In this document: positions 23,833 to 35,872 of the stretch, one piece after another | Position numbering within the stretch: the stretch's first letter is position 1 | Layout: each line of letters opens with the position of its first letter | The notes under the pieces: model-generated | Told to the model about the DNA's origin: nothing | Seen by the model: the letters and a program-made list of their open reading frames with translations, nothing else | The model's database searches: none | Made by a program: the position numbers and the translations under genes | Source of the DNA: Calliopum simillimum | Lineage: Eukaryota; Arthropoda; Insecta; Diptera; Lauxaniidae | Length of the DNA: 64,000 bases | Reading direction: 5' to 3' | Assembly (NCBI GenBank): GCA_951812925.1 | Contig: OX638368.1 | Span: 152,444,492 to 152,508,491, forward strand

Positions 23833-24753
23833 ATGTCGGAAAAGAAGCTGATACAAATTGCACTGGCTTCAATTATGCCTGAATTTGATATTGAAGATAA
23901 TTGGAAATTATGGCACGAACGTTTGGAGCTGCATTTTCTAGAAATCGGAATTTCGGAAGATAATCTTAAAGTCTCTACGCTTTTGAAAACTGTGGGTTCA
24001 CGTGCATATGAGATGCTGCACAGCATATGCAGTCCAGCGCTTCCTAGCACAAAATCATATGCAGAATTGTGCGAAATTATGATTAAGCATTTCACTCCAC
24101 CAATCATTGTATTCCATGAACGGAAAAATTTCCATAAAGCAAGGATGTCGGATGGTGAGACGGTAAGTGCGTGGTACACGAGAGTTAAAAAACTATCCTT
24201 GAACTGTAAATTCGGTTCAGTCTTGGATCAATTTGTTCTTGATAAATTTATCATTGAACTGCCCTCGAAAATTTATGAAAAATTTTGCGAGGAGGACGAA
24301 ACTTTATCGTTGGATCGAGCATTGAAAAAAGCGATGCTACATGAGCAAAAATTTGCACAAAACTCTAATGATGTCAACTATGTTAAGCCACGACCCAAAT
24401 ATAACAACAACCATAATAAACCAAATAAAGGCAACAACAAGAATAGCAATAGTAGTAATCTACAGAAAAAGGCAAAATGCAACCATTGCGGCTTCAAAAA
24501 TCATGGATCCAAAGAATGCTTTCATAAGACTAGTACTTGCAATTCGTGTGGTAAAATCGGGCATATCTCTACAGTTTGTAGAGGTTCCGAAAAACAAATT
24601 CAATTTATTTCTAGTCATAGTGTTAATCAGAAAACTAATGATAATATGTATTCCATTTATAGCATTGATGATGAAAGTAATTTGGATGGCCGCGTATTTT
24701 CAATTGGAAATCAATATTCTTTGTTTGTTGATATCAACAATGTCGGATTTTAA
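23833..24753 (+). pseudogene. Gag polyprotein of a Ty3/gypsy-like element
   Basis: 306 codons from an ATG just after the LTR and leader. The N-terminal half has the capsid-like pattern of retrotransposon Gag proteins (NWKLWHERLELHF, then VSAWYTRVKKLSLNCKFG, then LPSKIYEKF). A low-complexity Asn/Lys linker follows, then two CCHC zinc knuckles: C-x2-C-x4-H-x4-C at residues 216-229 (CNHCGFKNHGSKEC) and 236-249 (CNSCGKIGHISTVC). It would package RNA in a virus-like particle. An in-frame TAA at 24751 separates it from the protease start (CDTGAPGSLIP), whose DTG active-site motif is visible at about 24763. Gag itself is open, but the element lacks its replicative enzymes. Confidence 0.85.
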
Positions 24754-24833
24754 GTAGTCTGTGATACTGGTGCGCCAGGTTCATTGATTCCAGTTCAATC
24801 ATTTATACAAACATCATATATAAAAGTATACTT

Positions 24834-24993
24834 TGTTAATATTAATACTCTACAACTCTCCCCTTAAAATTGTTATACAATTACAAAGTTGTTATACAAG
24901 TAGTAAATAATTTTTAAGCGAAGTGATTTTAATCAAATTCTGAATTAGACTCTCTACTGAATCACATCGAACTTTTATAATAAATATATTACA
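24834..24993 (+). repeat. Short LTR (TG...CA), about 160 bp
   Basis: Begins TGTTAATATTAATACTC and ends ATATATTACA, with the 5'-TG/CA-3' ends expected of LTRs. Its end is duplicated at 23697-23755 and, inverted, at about 25489-25548. It forms the outer part of the palindrome 24838-25638. Confidence 0.65.
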
Positions 24994-25638
24994 GTAAATA
25001 GATTTAATTTAATAATGTAAATAGATTGTATAATGCATATAAAAAACAATTTATTTTTTAAACGTTAATTTATTTTTATATTTAAAAGTTAGAACAAGAC
25101 AGCCCCGTGAAAGGCAAAACGCTTTTTTTACTCAGTAGGGAGGCACTTGGTATAAAATGCTTAGAATCATTAAGAAATACGTGTAAATTTTTTTGTATTT
25201 TTTTTTTTTTTTTTGAAAAATTTTTAACGTCATTTTTAGTAAATTTTTCAGAAAAAAAAAAAAAAAAAAATTCACACTTGTTCCTTGGATGATTCTAAGC
25301 ATTTTATGCCATGTGCACTTTTTTCGTAAGATGCCTTCCTCTTGAGTAAAAAAGCGTTTTGCCTTTCACGGGGCTGTCTTGTTCTAACTTTTAAATATAA
25401 AAATAAATTAACGTTTAAAAAATAAATTGTTTTTTATATGCATTATACAATCTATTTACATTATTAAATTAAATCTATTTACTGTAATATATTTATTATA
25501 AAAGTTCGATGTGATTCAGTAGAGAGTCTAATTCAGAATTTGATTAAAATCACTTCGCTTAAAAATTATTTACTACTTGTATAACAACTTTGTAATTGTA
25601 TAACAATTTTAAGGGGAGAGTTGTAGAGTATTAATATT
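24838..25638. repeat. Near-perfect palindrome built from an LTR
   Basis: Left arm 24838-25133 and right arm 25344-25638 are reverse complements over about 295 bp, with essentially one length difference in a T-run. Each arm holds the LTR (minus TGTT) plus about 135 bp of other sequence (GTAAATAGATTTAATTTAAT ... CCCCGTGAAAGGCAAAACGC). The centre continues as a diverged inverted repeat (GGAGGCACTTGG / TATAAAATGCTTAGAATCAT) around two A/T homopolymers at about 25197-25270. The near-identity of the arms implies recent origin, gene conversion, or an assembly/hairpin artefact. Confidence 0.85.
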
Positions 25639-26915
25639 GTTCTAACGTTTAACTGACTGACGGACAAAATTGTTTTTTATATGCATTGTACAATCTGTAT
25701 AACAATTTTCAGCCTTTAGAAATTAATTTGATCAAAATCGAAATTATGATATGTTTGAGACCATATATCAGCCGCCTGTTCTGCAGATCGCTTGACTGAC
25801 CAACAGATTACTGGTGTACACAATTACTATAACCAACTGTAACAAAACCAGCCTTTAGAAACGCAAAGTTGTTTTTAAGCGCTGGCTCTCCGGCTATACG
25901 GATATAATTTTTTGTTTGTGTGATTAGCGTATATCTATTTATACATTCTCTTTGTCAAAGTATCATAAAATGTAAATTGATGAAAGCAACTCTGCTTCGA
26001 GCTATGGAATCACCAGAACAAAACGGTTCCGATTTATTCTCGAAACACTTTAAAACAAATTTTGAAATGAGACACTTTTATGAAAAGGAGCTAAAAATAG
26101 AAATAAAAATCCCGAAGCCTTACATAGCATTTGTTCAAATTTTTATTGCGTATCCTTTGGGATAATAAACGTTTGTTTCATGCCAAGAAGAAACTTACCT
26201 GCGGCAAATATCTGCAACTTCCTCGCTACTACATACATGTATGTACTAAATACAAGTACACAGAGTGGGGTTGTGCACTGATTTACCCTTTTTTGTTTTC
26301 TCCTCATTCGTAAAAGATAAAACTGTAAATGAAACACAAAAAACGCGACCATAAGCGTTTCTTTTTGCGTGTGGGTGTACGCGTATCGGTTATGAAAAAT
26401 CATTGTTGCCCTTTAGCTTTATTCGTTGTTTATATTTTGACTGCTGTTTCTTTTTTTATTATTTTTATTGTCTATTCTTTGACAATAATTCGTAATGGCA
26501 GCGCTTAGTTTTGTTGCGCAGCTTTGGGAGCTAAATGAAAAAAATAAAAAATTTACAAAAATAACAGCTTAATAAAATCCTGTAGAACATATGTGACAGT
26601 CGTCCGTGATTGAGATTGTGATTCGGGAAAATGCTCTGCGCGTCCACCGGGTAATGGGTAATGTTTGGAATTTTTGAAGCAAAAATTATAACATCGACAT
26701 TGTTTGAAGCACATTTTTTCAAATTGTTTATCCAACCAAATTGTTGCAAGTTCACTACTAAGCTTGTAAAAGAAGGTACCCATATTTCCAATAACGATAG
26801 ATAATTTTCCACTGAACAATATGTCAAATGAGCTAACGTAATTTTTCCGTGAAGTGCATAGGTACAAAATGTTGATGTTACCGATCAAAGTAATAAATGA
26901 TTATGTTATACCTTT
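25639..26915. other. Gene-free stretch
   Basis: AT-rich; a partial echo of the palindrome arm (TTGTTTTTTATATGCATTG) occurs at 25670-25690. No gene seen. Confidence 0.4.
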
Positions 26916-27074
26916 ATATGTCCTCGATCCAGATACAAAATGTCGAACAAAAGGGCTTTAAAAGTTTGACTAATCAGCAGGTATGCGTTACTTCGAATCA
27001 AATTTTTAAAGCTCTCTAGCTCGTCAACCAGACTTTATGCTGAAAAAATATTTTGTATCTGGATCGAGGTCATA
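26916..27074. mobile_element. 159-bp foldback/MITE
   Basis: Arms 26916-26941 and 27049-27074 are inverted repeats of 26 bp with one mismatch (CTCGATCCAGATACAAAAT). No coding sequence. Confidence 0.65.
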
Positions 27075-27129
27075 TGTATATAGTAAACTGTCTTGATTTG
27101 CATGAAGCAAAAGAAACAACGTCCCCACG

Positions 27130-28189
27130 CCGCACAGTGCGAAATTTGGGAGGTTTAGCGGAACTTTATTCAATTTTTGAAATACATAAAACGCATTAGA
27201 TTATTCATTATTTCGGTAGCTTAATATCCCACCTCAAAAACCTCATACTCAGTTTGGTGAATAACCATGCGAACAACTACAAAATGCACCTGAAACTTGC
27301 ATTACTTATTCATTCATACTTTTTGAATGTAGAAAGCTTTTTGGTTTGTTTTAGTTTATGGATTGGTACATAAAAATGGTAAGTCGGTAAGACGCGAAAA
27401 TTTTTTCATTTATTTGTTAATAAAATTATCACTTGTTGGCATTCAAATAATTGCAAAATCTTTTCCTACTCGTATGTGATTTGTTTGTGAAAATTGTGCT
27501 TTTTAAGAAGTGGATAAGACTTACATATTCAACTTCATTGGATACTTTAAAAGGTGTTACCACAAATTGCCATTTTGAAACGTACAAAATTTGAAAGGTA
27601 GGTTTATCTTCTACTGGAAACACAAAACATTTTCCGCGATATTTTTCGATCCTCTTTTAAACTAAACCTTTTCCAGAATGTCTTTGGAAATTTCATGTAA
27701 CACCGAAATTTCATGAAAAACCGACATCGGATGCCATCGTTGGTTTTGTTTTAGACAAAATAGGCTCACCAACACTAACATCTGACACTCTCCATAGTTT
27801 AAAGGTAACTATTTGTACGCTAGTTTATAATATACAAAAAAAGTAGAGGGAATCCTCTCGAAATTTAGAAGCATTCCTGAATAAGAATGCAAGAAACAGC
27901 AAATACCCCTTGTCTCACCCCCTTCATTTTTTATGGTGTTTTGATAAGAAAATGGTTATATCTATCAAGTTTCATAGCGATATCAGTTATGGGAGCAGAA
28001 ATACAACGTTTTAAGCACATCCATATATGAGGGTATAATAACCCCTTGTCTGATCCCCCTTAATAGTATAGCATAGTATTTTTGCCAATAAAACATATAT
28101 CCAAGTATTAAGTTTCATAACTATAACTGCTATATGTGCTGAGATATGAATTAAGTTCCGCTAGACTCTTAAAATTTCTCACTGAGCGT
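27130..28189. mobile_element. TIR element, copy 1 (CGCACAGTGCGAAA ends)
   Basis: The left end reads CCGCACAGTGCGAAATTTGG and continues through AGCGGAACTTTATTCA. The right end is a diverged inverted version (TGAATTAAGTTCCGCTAGACTC ... AAATTTCTCACTGAGCG). It aligns in reverse orientation along its whole length with 59886-60756. The terminal word CGCAC-AG-TGCG is itself palindromic. No transposase motif is recognised. A short reading frame common to both copies lies at 27429-27623. Confidence 0.7.
27429..27623 (-). other. Short ORF shared by both copies of the TIR element
   Basis: The minus strand encodes FPVEDKPTFQILYVSKWQF, then VVTPFKVSNEVE and FLKSTIFTNKSHTS, ending LNANK-stop. The other copy (60432-60626) keeps the same frame and stop with about a dozen amino-acid changes and one internal TGA. 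I do not recognise a family. By eye the differences do not favour synonymous sites, so shared DNA ancestry explains the match as well as selection does. It could be the C-terminus of a lost transposase. Confidence 0.35.
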
Positions 28190-28229
28190 CGACTCAAAAG
28201 TTAAAAGAGCTCTTCAAATCGATATGCAT

Positions 28230-28634
28230 TAGGCCGGGTCAAATTTTTTTGCGGTAGAGAGTATAGCAACAAAATAATCTACGAAAAATTCTAAGAAACT
28301 TTGCCCAAGAAACCATGGGTCTAAAATCAATATCGAGCCGCCGAAAATTGCGTTGAAGTTTTGTATGTAGTACTTTAAAATTCAATTAAAAAAAACAAAA
28401 AATAAATAATATGAATAATTTTATATGAAACAAGTAAAAAAAAAAATTGAATTTTTTCTTTCTCTTATTGTATTTTAAAGTAGTAAATCAAAACTTCAAC
28501 GCAATTTACGGCGGCTCGATATTGATTTTAGACCCATGGTTTCTTGGGAAAAGTTTCTTCGAATTTTCCATAAATTTGTTTGTTGCTATACTCTTTGGCA
28601 ATTTTTTGCCTCCCGAACAAATTGACCCGGCCTA
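28230..28634. mobile_element. 405-bp MITE with perfect 8-bp target duplication
   Basis: The ends are TAGGCCGGGTCAA and its exact complement. ATATGCAT flanks both sides (28222-28229 and 28635-28642). The arms continue as inverted repeats (GGTCTAAAATCAATATCGAG, CTTCAACGCAATTT) around an A/T-rich centre, so the whole element is a foldback. An 8-bp duplication is typical of the hAT and P superfamilies. No coding sequence; the 62-codon frame across it is incidental. Confidence 0.85.
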
Positions 28635-28654
28635 ATATGCATCCTTTTATTTTT

Positions 28655-28735
28655 TGTTCCGAGAAAAATCTGAGGCGCACTTTTTATTCTCTTGAAGAGC
28701 TAATTTGGCAAAAAAAAAAGTATACTTTTTTGCCA
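28655..28735 (-). mobile_element. Family X fragment
   Basis: TGTTCCGAGAAAAATCTGAG and following text (CACTTTTTATTCTCTTGAAG, CTAATTTGGC, then A- and T-runs) is a diverged counterpart of 52347-52420. Only this portion is recognisable. Confidence 0.5.
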
Positions 28736-29389
28736 CGAAAATGCGTGAAATTACCTATAGTATTTACCTTTGGTTTGCCATTTTCTCATGGAAAAATTGT
28801 TGTTACAGTTTTCTTCCTAATGCTTCATTGCTGATTATTTTGTTTGCAATCATTTTCTTTCCATTTTTTCTGCTTCTTCTCCTTCATTTGTACATTTGTA
28901 TGCGTCCGATTATTGACAATCGACAATCAGTTATATAGAAATCACATTTTGACATTCGTTTTTCAGGATTTGTCAGCGATTGTTACCTACGACTTTGCAG
29001 CTGTTTGTGAATTTTCTTTTCTTTTGTTGTTGGCTTTTCACATGCCTGTGAATGGAGAGTGTGTGTGTGTGTATGCATGTGTATTTTTGTTAACTTTAAA
29101 GGATTTTTAATAATGATTGTTGAGATTTTTATGTTGATTTATTTACTGAAAGTCTTTTTGTGCCAGCAAATGCTTTTTTTTTTGACAAATTATAAGTGAT
29201 GCATACATTACTGTCAGATTTCATTTCCTTTCAACTTGTTAAATGTACTAGATGCACTAGATTTAAAGAGCTTGAACAAATCTTTTATAATAATTCAAAG
29301 ACACTTTCTTAGTTCACTTGCAGACAATGGATTATAAAACCTTTAACCTGAAGTTTGTTGTGTGCTAAAAAGCACTAAACTATTAAGAT
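28736..29389. other. Gene-free stretch
   Basis: T-rich; a short (GT)n run near 29058-29072. Overlapping small reading frames are hydrophobic because of T-richness. No gene called. Confidence 0.4.
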
Positions 29390-29465
29390 CTACTCGACGT
29401 AATATCATAATGGACCTTATTGGTCTATGTGTGGCTATTAATCCGCCAATTAAGCCTTACATTAC
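29390..29465 (+). mobile_element. 3'-end fragment of a LOA/R1-like LINE
   Basis: Aligns with the 3' UTR at 11665-11757: CTACTCGACGTAATATCA, then GGACCTTATTGGTCTATGTG and TGGCTATTAATCCGCCAA, then a TTACATTACC tail. It appears to be an extreme 5' truncation (only about 75 bp) or an old relic. Confidence 0.65.
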
Positions 29466-29973
29466 CTTTTTTTGACTTTTGCTATAATTCAAGTTTTTCT
29501 TATTTTCAATATGTTTCACTATTTCTCAATATCCCCATTTGTAGAAATTGCATTAGAATAATTTTTTTCAAAAAATTACATGAAGCTCAATTATCATATT
29601 GTATAATTTCATGTATTCATTTTTTATTATTAAAAATATAATTAAATCAAAATTGAATATATGACATCCGAAATAGATTTTCCCGAACTGCAACCAGGGC
29701 CCCCGTTTAGTGCCCTATAGGCGATGGAATATCGGAGCGGATTTTTTTTTTTTAAATTAGCAATGGGATTTGGATGAGGCGAAGGTAATTTTTTCCGAAA
29801 TAAAATATTTTGACTTCTTTCAAACATCACGAGCTCATAAATAAACAGATTTCATATAAGTCTTCGTCCGAAAAATCTTAAATAAAAACTTTTAATTTTT
29901 AATTGAATGACTTAATTTTTTCAAATAAACATATTTTTTTATATACATATGATATTTATCGCGACCTTAGAAC
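29466..29973. other. Gene-free stretch
   Basis: AT-rich; nothing recognised. Confidence 0.4.
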
Positions 29974-29974
29974 A

Positions 29975-31027
29975 ACAGGGTTCTATCTACACTCACATCA
30001 CTTTCGAGAAATCTATGTTTGAATATTTCGTGTCGCATAACTTTGATGAATTGATTTTAATCACAATATATCGCGAGGATTTCATTGATACTAAAATAAT
30101 TAAATTACATTGTCTAGTTTATAATGAATTTAAGTTTAAAAAAATCTATAGAACTTTGTTGCTAAACGATAAGGTACTTGAAATTGAGAAATAAGGTTCT
30201 AACTGCCAGATAGAACTTTGTGTTTCTGTAAGAGAGCAGGCAAATTTGTTAAAATCATGTAATTTGGTTAAACAAGCCCCGATTTTGAGCCGATATGGCT
30301 TATTTTGTTAGTAAATGGACTTACAAAAAACCAACACTTAAGATTTATGTAGTTTTTGGAAAAAGGTTGAAAAAGGGTTTTTGAAAAATTTAGATACCTT
30401 TATTTATCATTTAAAGCGAGTATAACTTTTTAAAGAAAAATCACACAAGGCTAATTTATAGCTCATTTTGAAGACAAAAAGCAATACTAAAATGTTGCAT
30501 TCAATAAAAAAGAGTAAAACAATTTTGGACGTCTTCTACACAACCTCAAAAATCGTGTTTTTGATAATTTTTGAACATTTGGGGTAAGATATCTCGGAAA
30601 CCATATAAGATATAGCGACTCTGTTGCCAGATTCGGATTCAGCGTTGTCAAGTTTATTAAAAATGACTATTTTTGATTTGAATTCTTCAATTTTCCAAAA
30701 CTATTTTTCGACCTTTTTTCAAAAACTGCATAAATCTTAAGAGCTGGTTTTTTTTAAGTTCAATTACTAACAAAATGAGCCATATCCGCTCGAAATTGGG
30801 GCTTGTTTAAAAAAATTACACGATTTTATCTAATTTGCCTGCTCTCAAATTAATTTTAATTTGAATATGTGCAGATAGAACCTTGTGCATCTCAATTTCA
30901 TTAATTATCTAAAAAACCATACGAGATAGAAAAATTTTAGTAGCGGTAATCGAAAGAGCGTGTACGAAGTACGAAGCAATATATAACTCAATTTCACAAA
31001 AAATGTCAGTTAGAACCCCGTTATGTT
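29975..31027. mobile_element. 1.05-kb foldback element
   Basis: The outer ends pair as CAGGGTTCTATCT and AGTTAGAACCCCG. Inner arms (30178-30400 against 30690-30900) are clear inverted repeats, sharing GAGAGCAGGCAAATT, AAACAAGCCCC, ATATGGCT and TTAAGATTTATG blocks. An internal GGTTCTAACTGCC at 30194 repeats the end motif. The 81-codon frame at 29949-30194 has no recognisable family and overlaps the left arm. Confidence 0.65.
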
Positions 31028-33255
31028 AAACTGTCACTTTTTTTTTGAAATATTATTTTACACAAACACTTAAAAAAACACTTTAACACAAAAATACTTA
31101 ATTAAGTAATTACCTTTAGTATGATATATCTATTGGTACACATTAAAGCACGCCAAATTATTGGTATAAATATGTGTGTCATTATAGTAAACGACTTAAG
31201 TAAATCTTTCAAATGACAATGTCTTGCCAAATAATGCAATTTATTGTTCCTTAAAATAAATGTTGCTTTTTATCTAAATTCAAATTGAGTTACATCTCAT
31301 TTTCTGTTTTATTTTTGACCTTCGTTCCATGCTGCAAATGTCCTTGTTTTACAACCAATTACAGCTACTAATATGCTGCTCATAATTTTGCAATACAAAT
31401 GCAATAAGAACACTGAAGAAGTAAGCGCACATAAATCCGCCAGATAAAGCAGCAAAAAAGAAAAAAAAAATCAACAAATGAATAATGACAACGATTTATT
31501 AAGAAAAAACAAAACAAAAGAGAGACAGGATGAAATTATGGCAAATATTAAGCGTAGTTAATGTGAAGTGTATGAACATAAAAATGAGCATATAAAAAAA
31601 GAATATGTGTCACATACAAGCAAATACACCCACATGCATGAACTCACTAATACTTATGAATAGAATGCCCTCAACTAAGTATGATAGTGAATGTAAAACA
31701 CAGGACATAAAAATAAAATAAATTAATGCGAACACAAAACAAATCAAATAACAATTTTTAGTAGGAGCAGTGTAGAAATTTGTTGAAGCAGAGATAAAAA
31801 GAAAAACCAATGAAAATGGCAACGCTATCGCCCACATCCGGAAACGGAAACAAAACGTTTGCATTGTATTGATTTTATTTTTTGCTGCGGTTGCTTGTTT
31901 TTCTTATTTCTTTTTCCATTTCTTGTTATTTATTTCTCACTATCATCTTTACTTGTTATATTTGTTTGTATTCTGTCTGTCTCAATATTCTTGCCTTTAG
32001 GCTTTAACACATTTTTTCAATGGAATCACTCTGAAGCAGCAGAAAATGTCGGAAATAGAAACCAGTAGGAATCATAACAAATAAACGAAAACAAAAATAT
32101 GTAAATGTTCATCACTCTCTTAAGATTTCCTCAATGTACTTGTTCGTACGTATAATTTGGAAAAATATGAGCTCATAAAATAAACTAACTTAGTGGATTT
32201 ATTTTGTGTTGATCTGAAATCTTTGATAGGCTATTAGTGGGAAATCGCGAAAATTTGCGTTTATCTTATGTTTCATCTATAAAAACATTATCTCATCACT
32301 TTCGTTCAGCAAGAACTCAATTTGGATTCGTACAGTGGGAATCCTATATAACTTGATAAACTTTGTGTTTCATATGAACACTCTACAATTAAATAACTGT
32401 GATGATATTAACACATTATCCATTAATTTATTCTTGAGTAAATAATCTCAAGCGAGTTTTATATCACAACCAGCTGTTAACAAATATTTATTTTCTGGAA
32501 ATTATTTTACTTTTTTTTAAGGCAATTTATTAAGATCTGTGTAGTTGTTTCGTCGACAGTACCGTACGACCTTCGCCACTTATTTCTGAATTCTTGTAAT
32601 TTTTTTTTTTTGTAGTATTTTTACTCCTTTGAAGATTTAATTTCATCAGAGCCCTGTTCCTCTCCAAAGATTTAAGTTCTGAGCAGTTACATGGATTCGC
32701 ATTTTTTGGAATGTTCACTTTTGCTCTTGTACCACTCTATTGTGGCTCTAGAGTAGTGAGAGTTTGCTAAATCGTCCACGAATAAATGACAAAAGATGTT
32801 TTTCAAGACACCCGTCAATATAAATTTTCGAATTTATTGTGCCCTGTGTCACAAAAAAACAAAAATGCTTCTTAGACTGCAAGTGCACATGGCCTGCCAT
32901 ACCATATAATGCTTGGGGAATTTTGTGATCTTCTTTTCTCTAATTTTGTACATTTGTTTTCCGTACATACGCTTCTTGTTAATTATATGGTCAATCTCAA
33001 AATCTGCCACGTGACATTCGTACGCTGTTTTTTGGTCATATCTATGTTAAATAAGTGAAATGTTCATGATTTAAGAATTTTATATTATTAAGCTTCTTGT
33101 CTCTGCCACGTGACATACAAAATCTACACCGTCTGAAAAATTGTATAAAAAAATGTATTCATACCCTTACAATAAACAGAATGAAAAAGAGCATTAAATC
33201 ATGAATGCCTACTTCGCTAAACCTCCCTTAAGCTTCATTTTACCCAAGTTTCCCA
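31028..33255. other. Gene-free stretch
   Basis: About 2.2 kb of AT-rich DNA. No gene, RNA or mobile element recognised. Confidence 0.4.
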
Positions 33256-33385
33256 TTAGGTTAGGCGCCAGACCGACTTGAGTATAAAAAATATGAGAAC
33301 CGCAATCTGAGCTTAGATTCTTACTGGTAGGACTCCAAGTTACTAAAAATAGGATGATGCCAGAATCTGCGACGGTCCATTTTTT
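33256..33385 (+). repeat. Dispersed repeat, copy A
   Basis: TAGGTTAGGCGCCAGACCGA ... TGAGTATAAAAAATA ... GATTCTTACTGGTAGGACTCCAAGT aligns as a diverged direct repeat with 50868-50985. Unclassified; possibly the end of a LINE or SINE. Confidence 0.45.
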
Positions 33386-35872
33386 TTAAACTCCTACCCC
33401 CCATTCAGGCCTACCATGGTTTTCCGTCCTAGTTTTTTATAGCCGTTTATGATGGACTTAGGTCTGCTAATTACGAATCTGGGTTTGGTTTTTTTTTATC
33501 ACGTCTGGATCCTTGCTTAAAAATGAAAAAATCACTGTTTTGGGTTCTACTGAAAGCTACATTACAAAAGCAGAAAAGGGTATCATTGATTTTTTTCAAT
33601 GGACTTAGATAGACAACTGTATTCACAAGAAGCCATACTGACGCTATTTTTAGGTTGTATTACTTGTTTGCGAGATATAGGCCATTACAAAAAGGGTTTT
33701 TTCAACGCCATACAAAGGATTAATGATTTTATGGTTTTAGATTTTAGTACATATGTCACAAACTATGCGAGCGATTTTGATGAAAATTAATGGAAGGATG
33801 GCGAATATAAATACCATACGGTGGGTGGAAAAAAGGTGAAATTAAATAAGGGCCACGCCCGCTTTTTCACTTATTAAGTTATACGATCGCATGGCAGCGG
33901 CTCTTTCTTCTTGTATTGCTCAAATGTTACATCTTCTTTGAGCTTTTCGGTGTAATTTTTATTCGTTTCAACCTTGGTGAGGCGACCCTGTGGGACAAAT
34001 TGGCGATTGAGATCAAAAAACGAAATATAAAATTTACTGTGACAAATCTCTGTCACGTTACTCAATTATTATGGTCTTTTAGAGAAGAAAGGCTTCTAAA
34101 AATTGCTAAAAATTAAGTGTGGTCAAGATGTATCCATAGTCTGTTCATCAGAAATGCAATTGCCGTCAAATTAGATCGCGGTTAAAGTGCCACTAAAAAC
34201 TTTTTCCTTTTTTGTATCTGCCACGATACCTTTAAATTGCGGCTGTTTTCATTGCCATAAAATCGGCTTACCGAAACATTTTTTTTTTACATTTTATTAT
34301 TTATTTATTTATATACATAATGGTATAATTTTACTTAACTAGCCACAATAAAACACCACGTGAATTGAGTTTAGCGGTTCTTACCTTTTTTCCAGAGCTC
34401 TGAATTTTTTATATTTTTTTTTATATTTTGTTCACTTGGAAAAAACAATAGAAGTGCCACTTTATTCCACATATATAGAAATAACTCCTAACGCGGGATA
34501 GTACAAAACATGATCTTTCGACACATGCAAAAGAATTTTTAAAAAACTTAAAACAAAAAATTTTTCCCTGGTTTACTTTTTTGTGATTTTGACCATATTC
34601 GTATTTAAAATCAAATGATTTTTCTAAATTTAAAATTAAAAACTATTTAAGAAACCAAATACAAGATTCAGTTCTGAGTAAGTATTTATTACGAAAATTA
34701 GTAATATATAAAAAAACAATTTTGTGCCAAAATAAATAATTAGTTGAAAACAAATAACACAAAACACCGGAAATTGTGCCATTTCACTTTTAAAACAGAT
34801 TAACTGCCAGCACGACCTGAATAACTGCGCGTTAAGTATTCAGCTGAAATCAGCTGATAATGAGTAAACCACAAATAGCAAACAAAATGTGATAATAACA
34901 AGTAATTTGCTAAAGACAATAATAGAACTAAGGGAAATAATTTAATTAAATTTAAAATAAATATGAAATTTGTATAAAATTTGCAATAATGCTGATAACA
35001 TTGAAAATATGAAATGCTATTTATCATAATTAATTAGAAGATTGTACTGATGTTATTTATACTATTTAAAACAAATGGAGCAGAAAGTTTTTTAAAAATA
35101 ATTGAATATTATAAAACACTATAGTTTGTAAATTTTAATTGGGCTGAAAAAACCACAATAAATGATTTTCTGAAAATTACTTAATTTCCTTAATAGCCTC
35201 TTTTATTTTTAATATTAACTAAACATTTCCAAATTATTTAATTTATGAATTGAAGCTCTCAATGTTTTCCAATACTTTGCAGTAAAGTTCTTTTAAACAC
35301 TTAATTAGCTAAAGTTCTTTGTAGATATTTATCGAAACTAATTAATAATTTATCATACAAAATACTGCTTCTACTATAACGAACTGAAATTACAATATTT
35401 ACATACAATTTTTCAAACATACGAACAATAACTGAAGTAAACGTAATCACACCGTAAAAGTGCTGGGTGTTTGTGTATATAAACAGAAAACAATAAGAAA
35501 AGTAGGAAATAAATAATGCAAGCAGAATAAATTGACGTTAGGGAGCGAAGAAAAGAAAGGCTGCCATTTAACAAGATTTTCGCATTAACTCGTACACGTA
35601 ACCAAAAGACGTTGAAAAAAATCATGAATGCATACTTACACACATTTATTTGTTTTTATTTATGACGTAATACAGGTGCTTATATTTATGTACAAACTCC
35701 TTTGTTGAAGAAAACGCTAGACAGATGGCAGTCTGGCTTACTGTAGAATTTAATACATTTTTGCTATACCTTATTATGTTTAAAGAATAAACAATTAAAT
35801 ATATAGACATATAAATAAATGAATAAATTAAAAAGAAAAATAAATAAACACATAACTGAATTAATAAACTAC
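33386..35872. other. Gene-free stretch
   Basis: AT-rich. A GGGCCACGCCCGCTTTTT word at 33851 recalls the G/C-rich module of the 1.8-kb repeat. Just before the octamer array (35806-35870) irregular AATAAATG/AATAAATA words occur, a likely seed of the expansion. Confidence 0.45.

Larger units (their letters stand above)
23626..24993 (+). mobile_element. Deleted Ty3/gypsy-type retrotransposon (gag only)
   Basis: Order: remnant of the 5' LTR (23697-23755), an LTR/internal junction TTACAAATTGGCGACGAG with a TGGCGA primer-binding-like start, gag (23833-24753), the first codons of protease (DTGAPGS), then directly the 3' LTR (24834-24993). Reverse transcriptase, RNase H and integrase are gone. The 61 bases at 23626-23686 are the exact reverse complement of 24793-24853, which spans the protease/3' LTR junction. 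The 5' LTR start was therefore replaced by an inverted copy of the other end. Confidence 0.75.

Noticed and set aside
28447..28635. 62-codon ORF
   Set aside because: It lies within the right arm of the 405-bp MITE and ends at its TIR; incidental.
29949..30194. 81-codon ORF as part of a transposase
   Set aside because: It overlaps the left arm of a foldback and has no counterpart motif; the arm explains its sequence.
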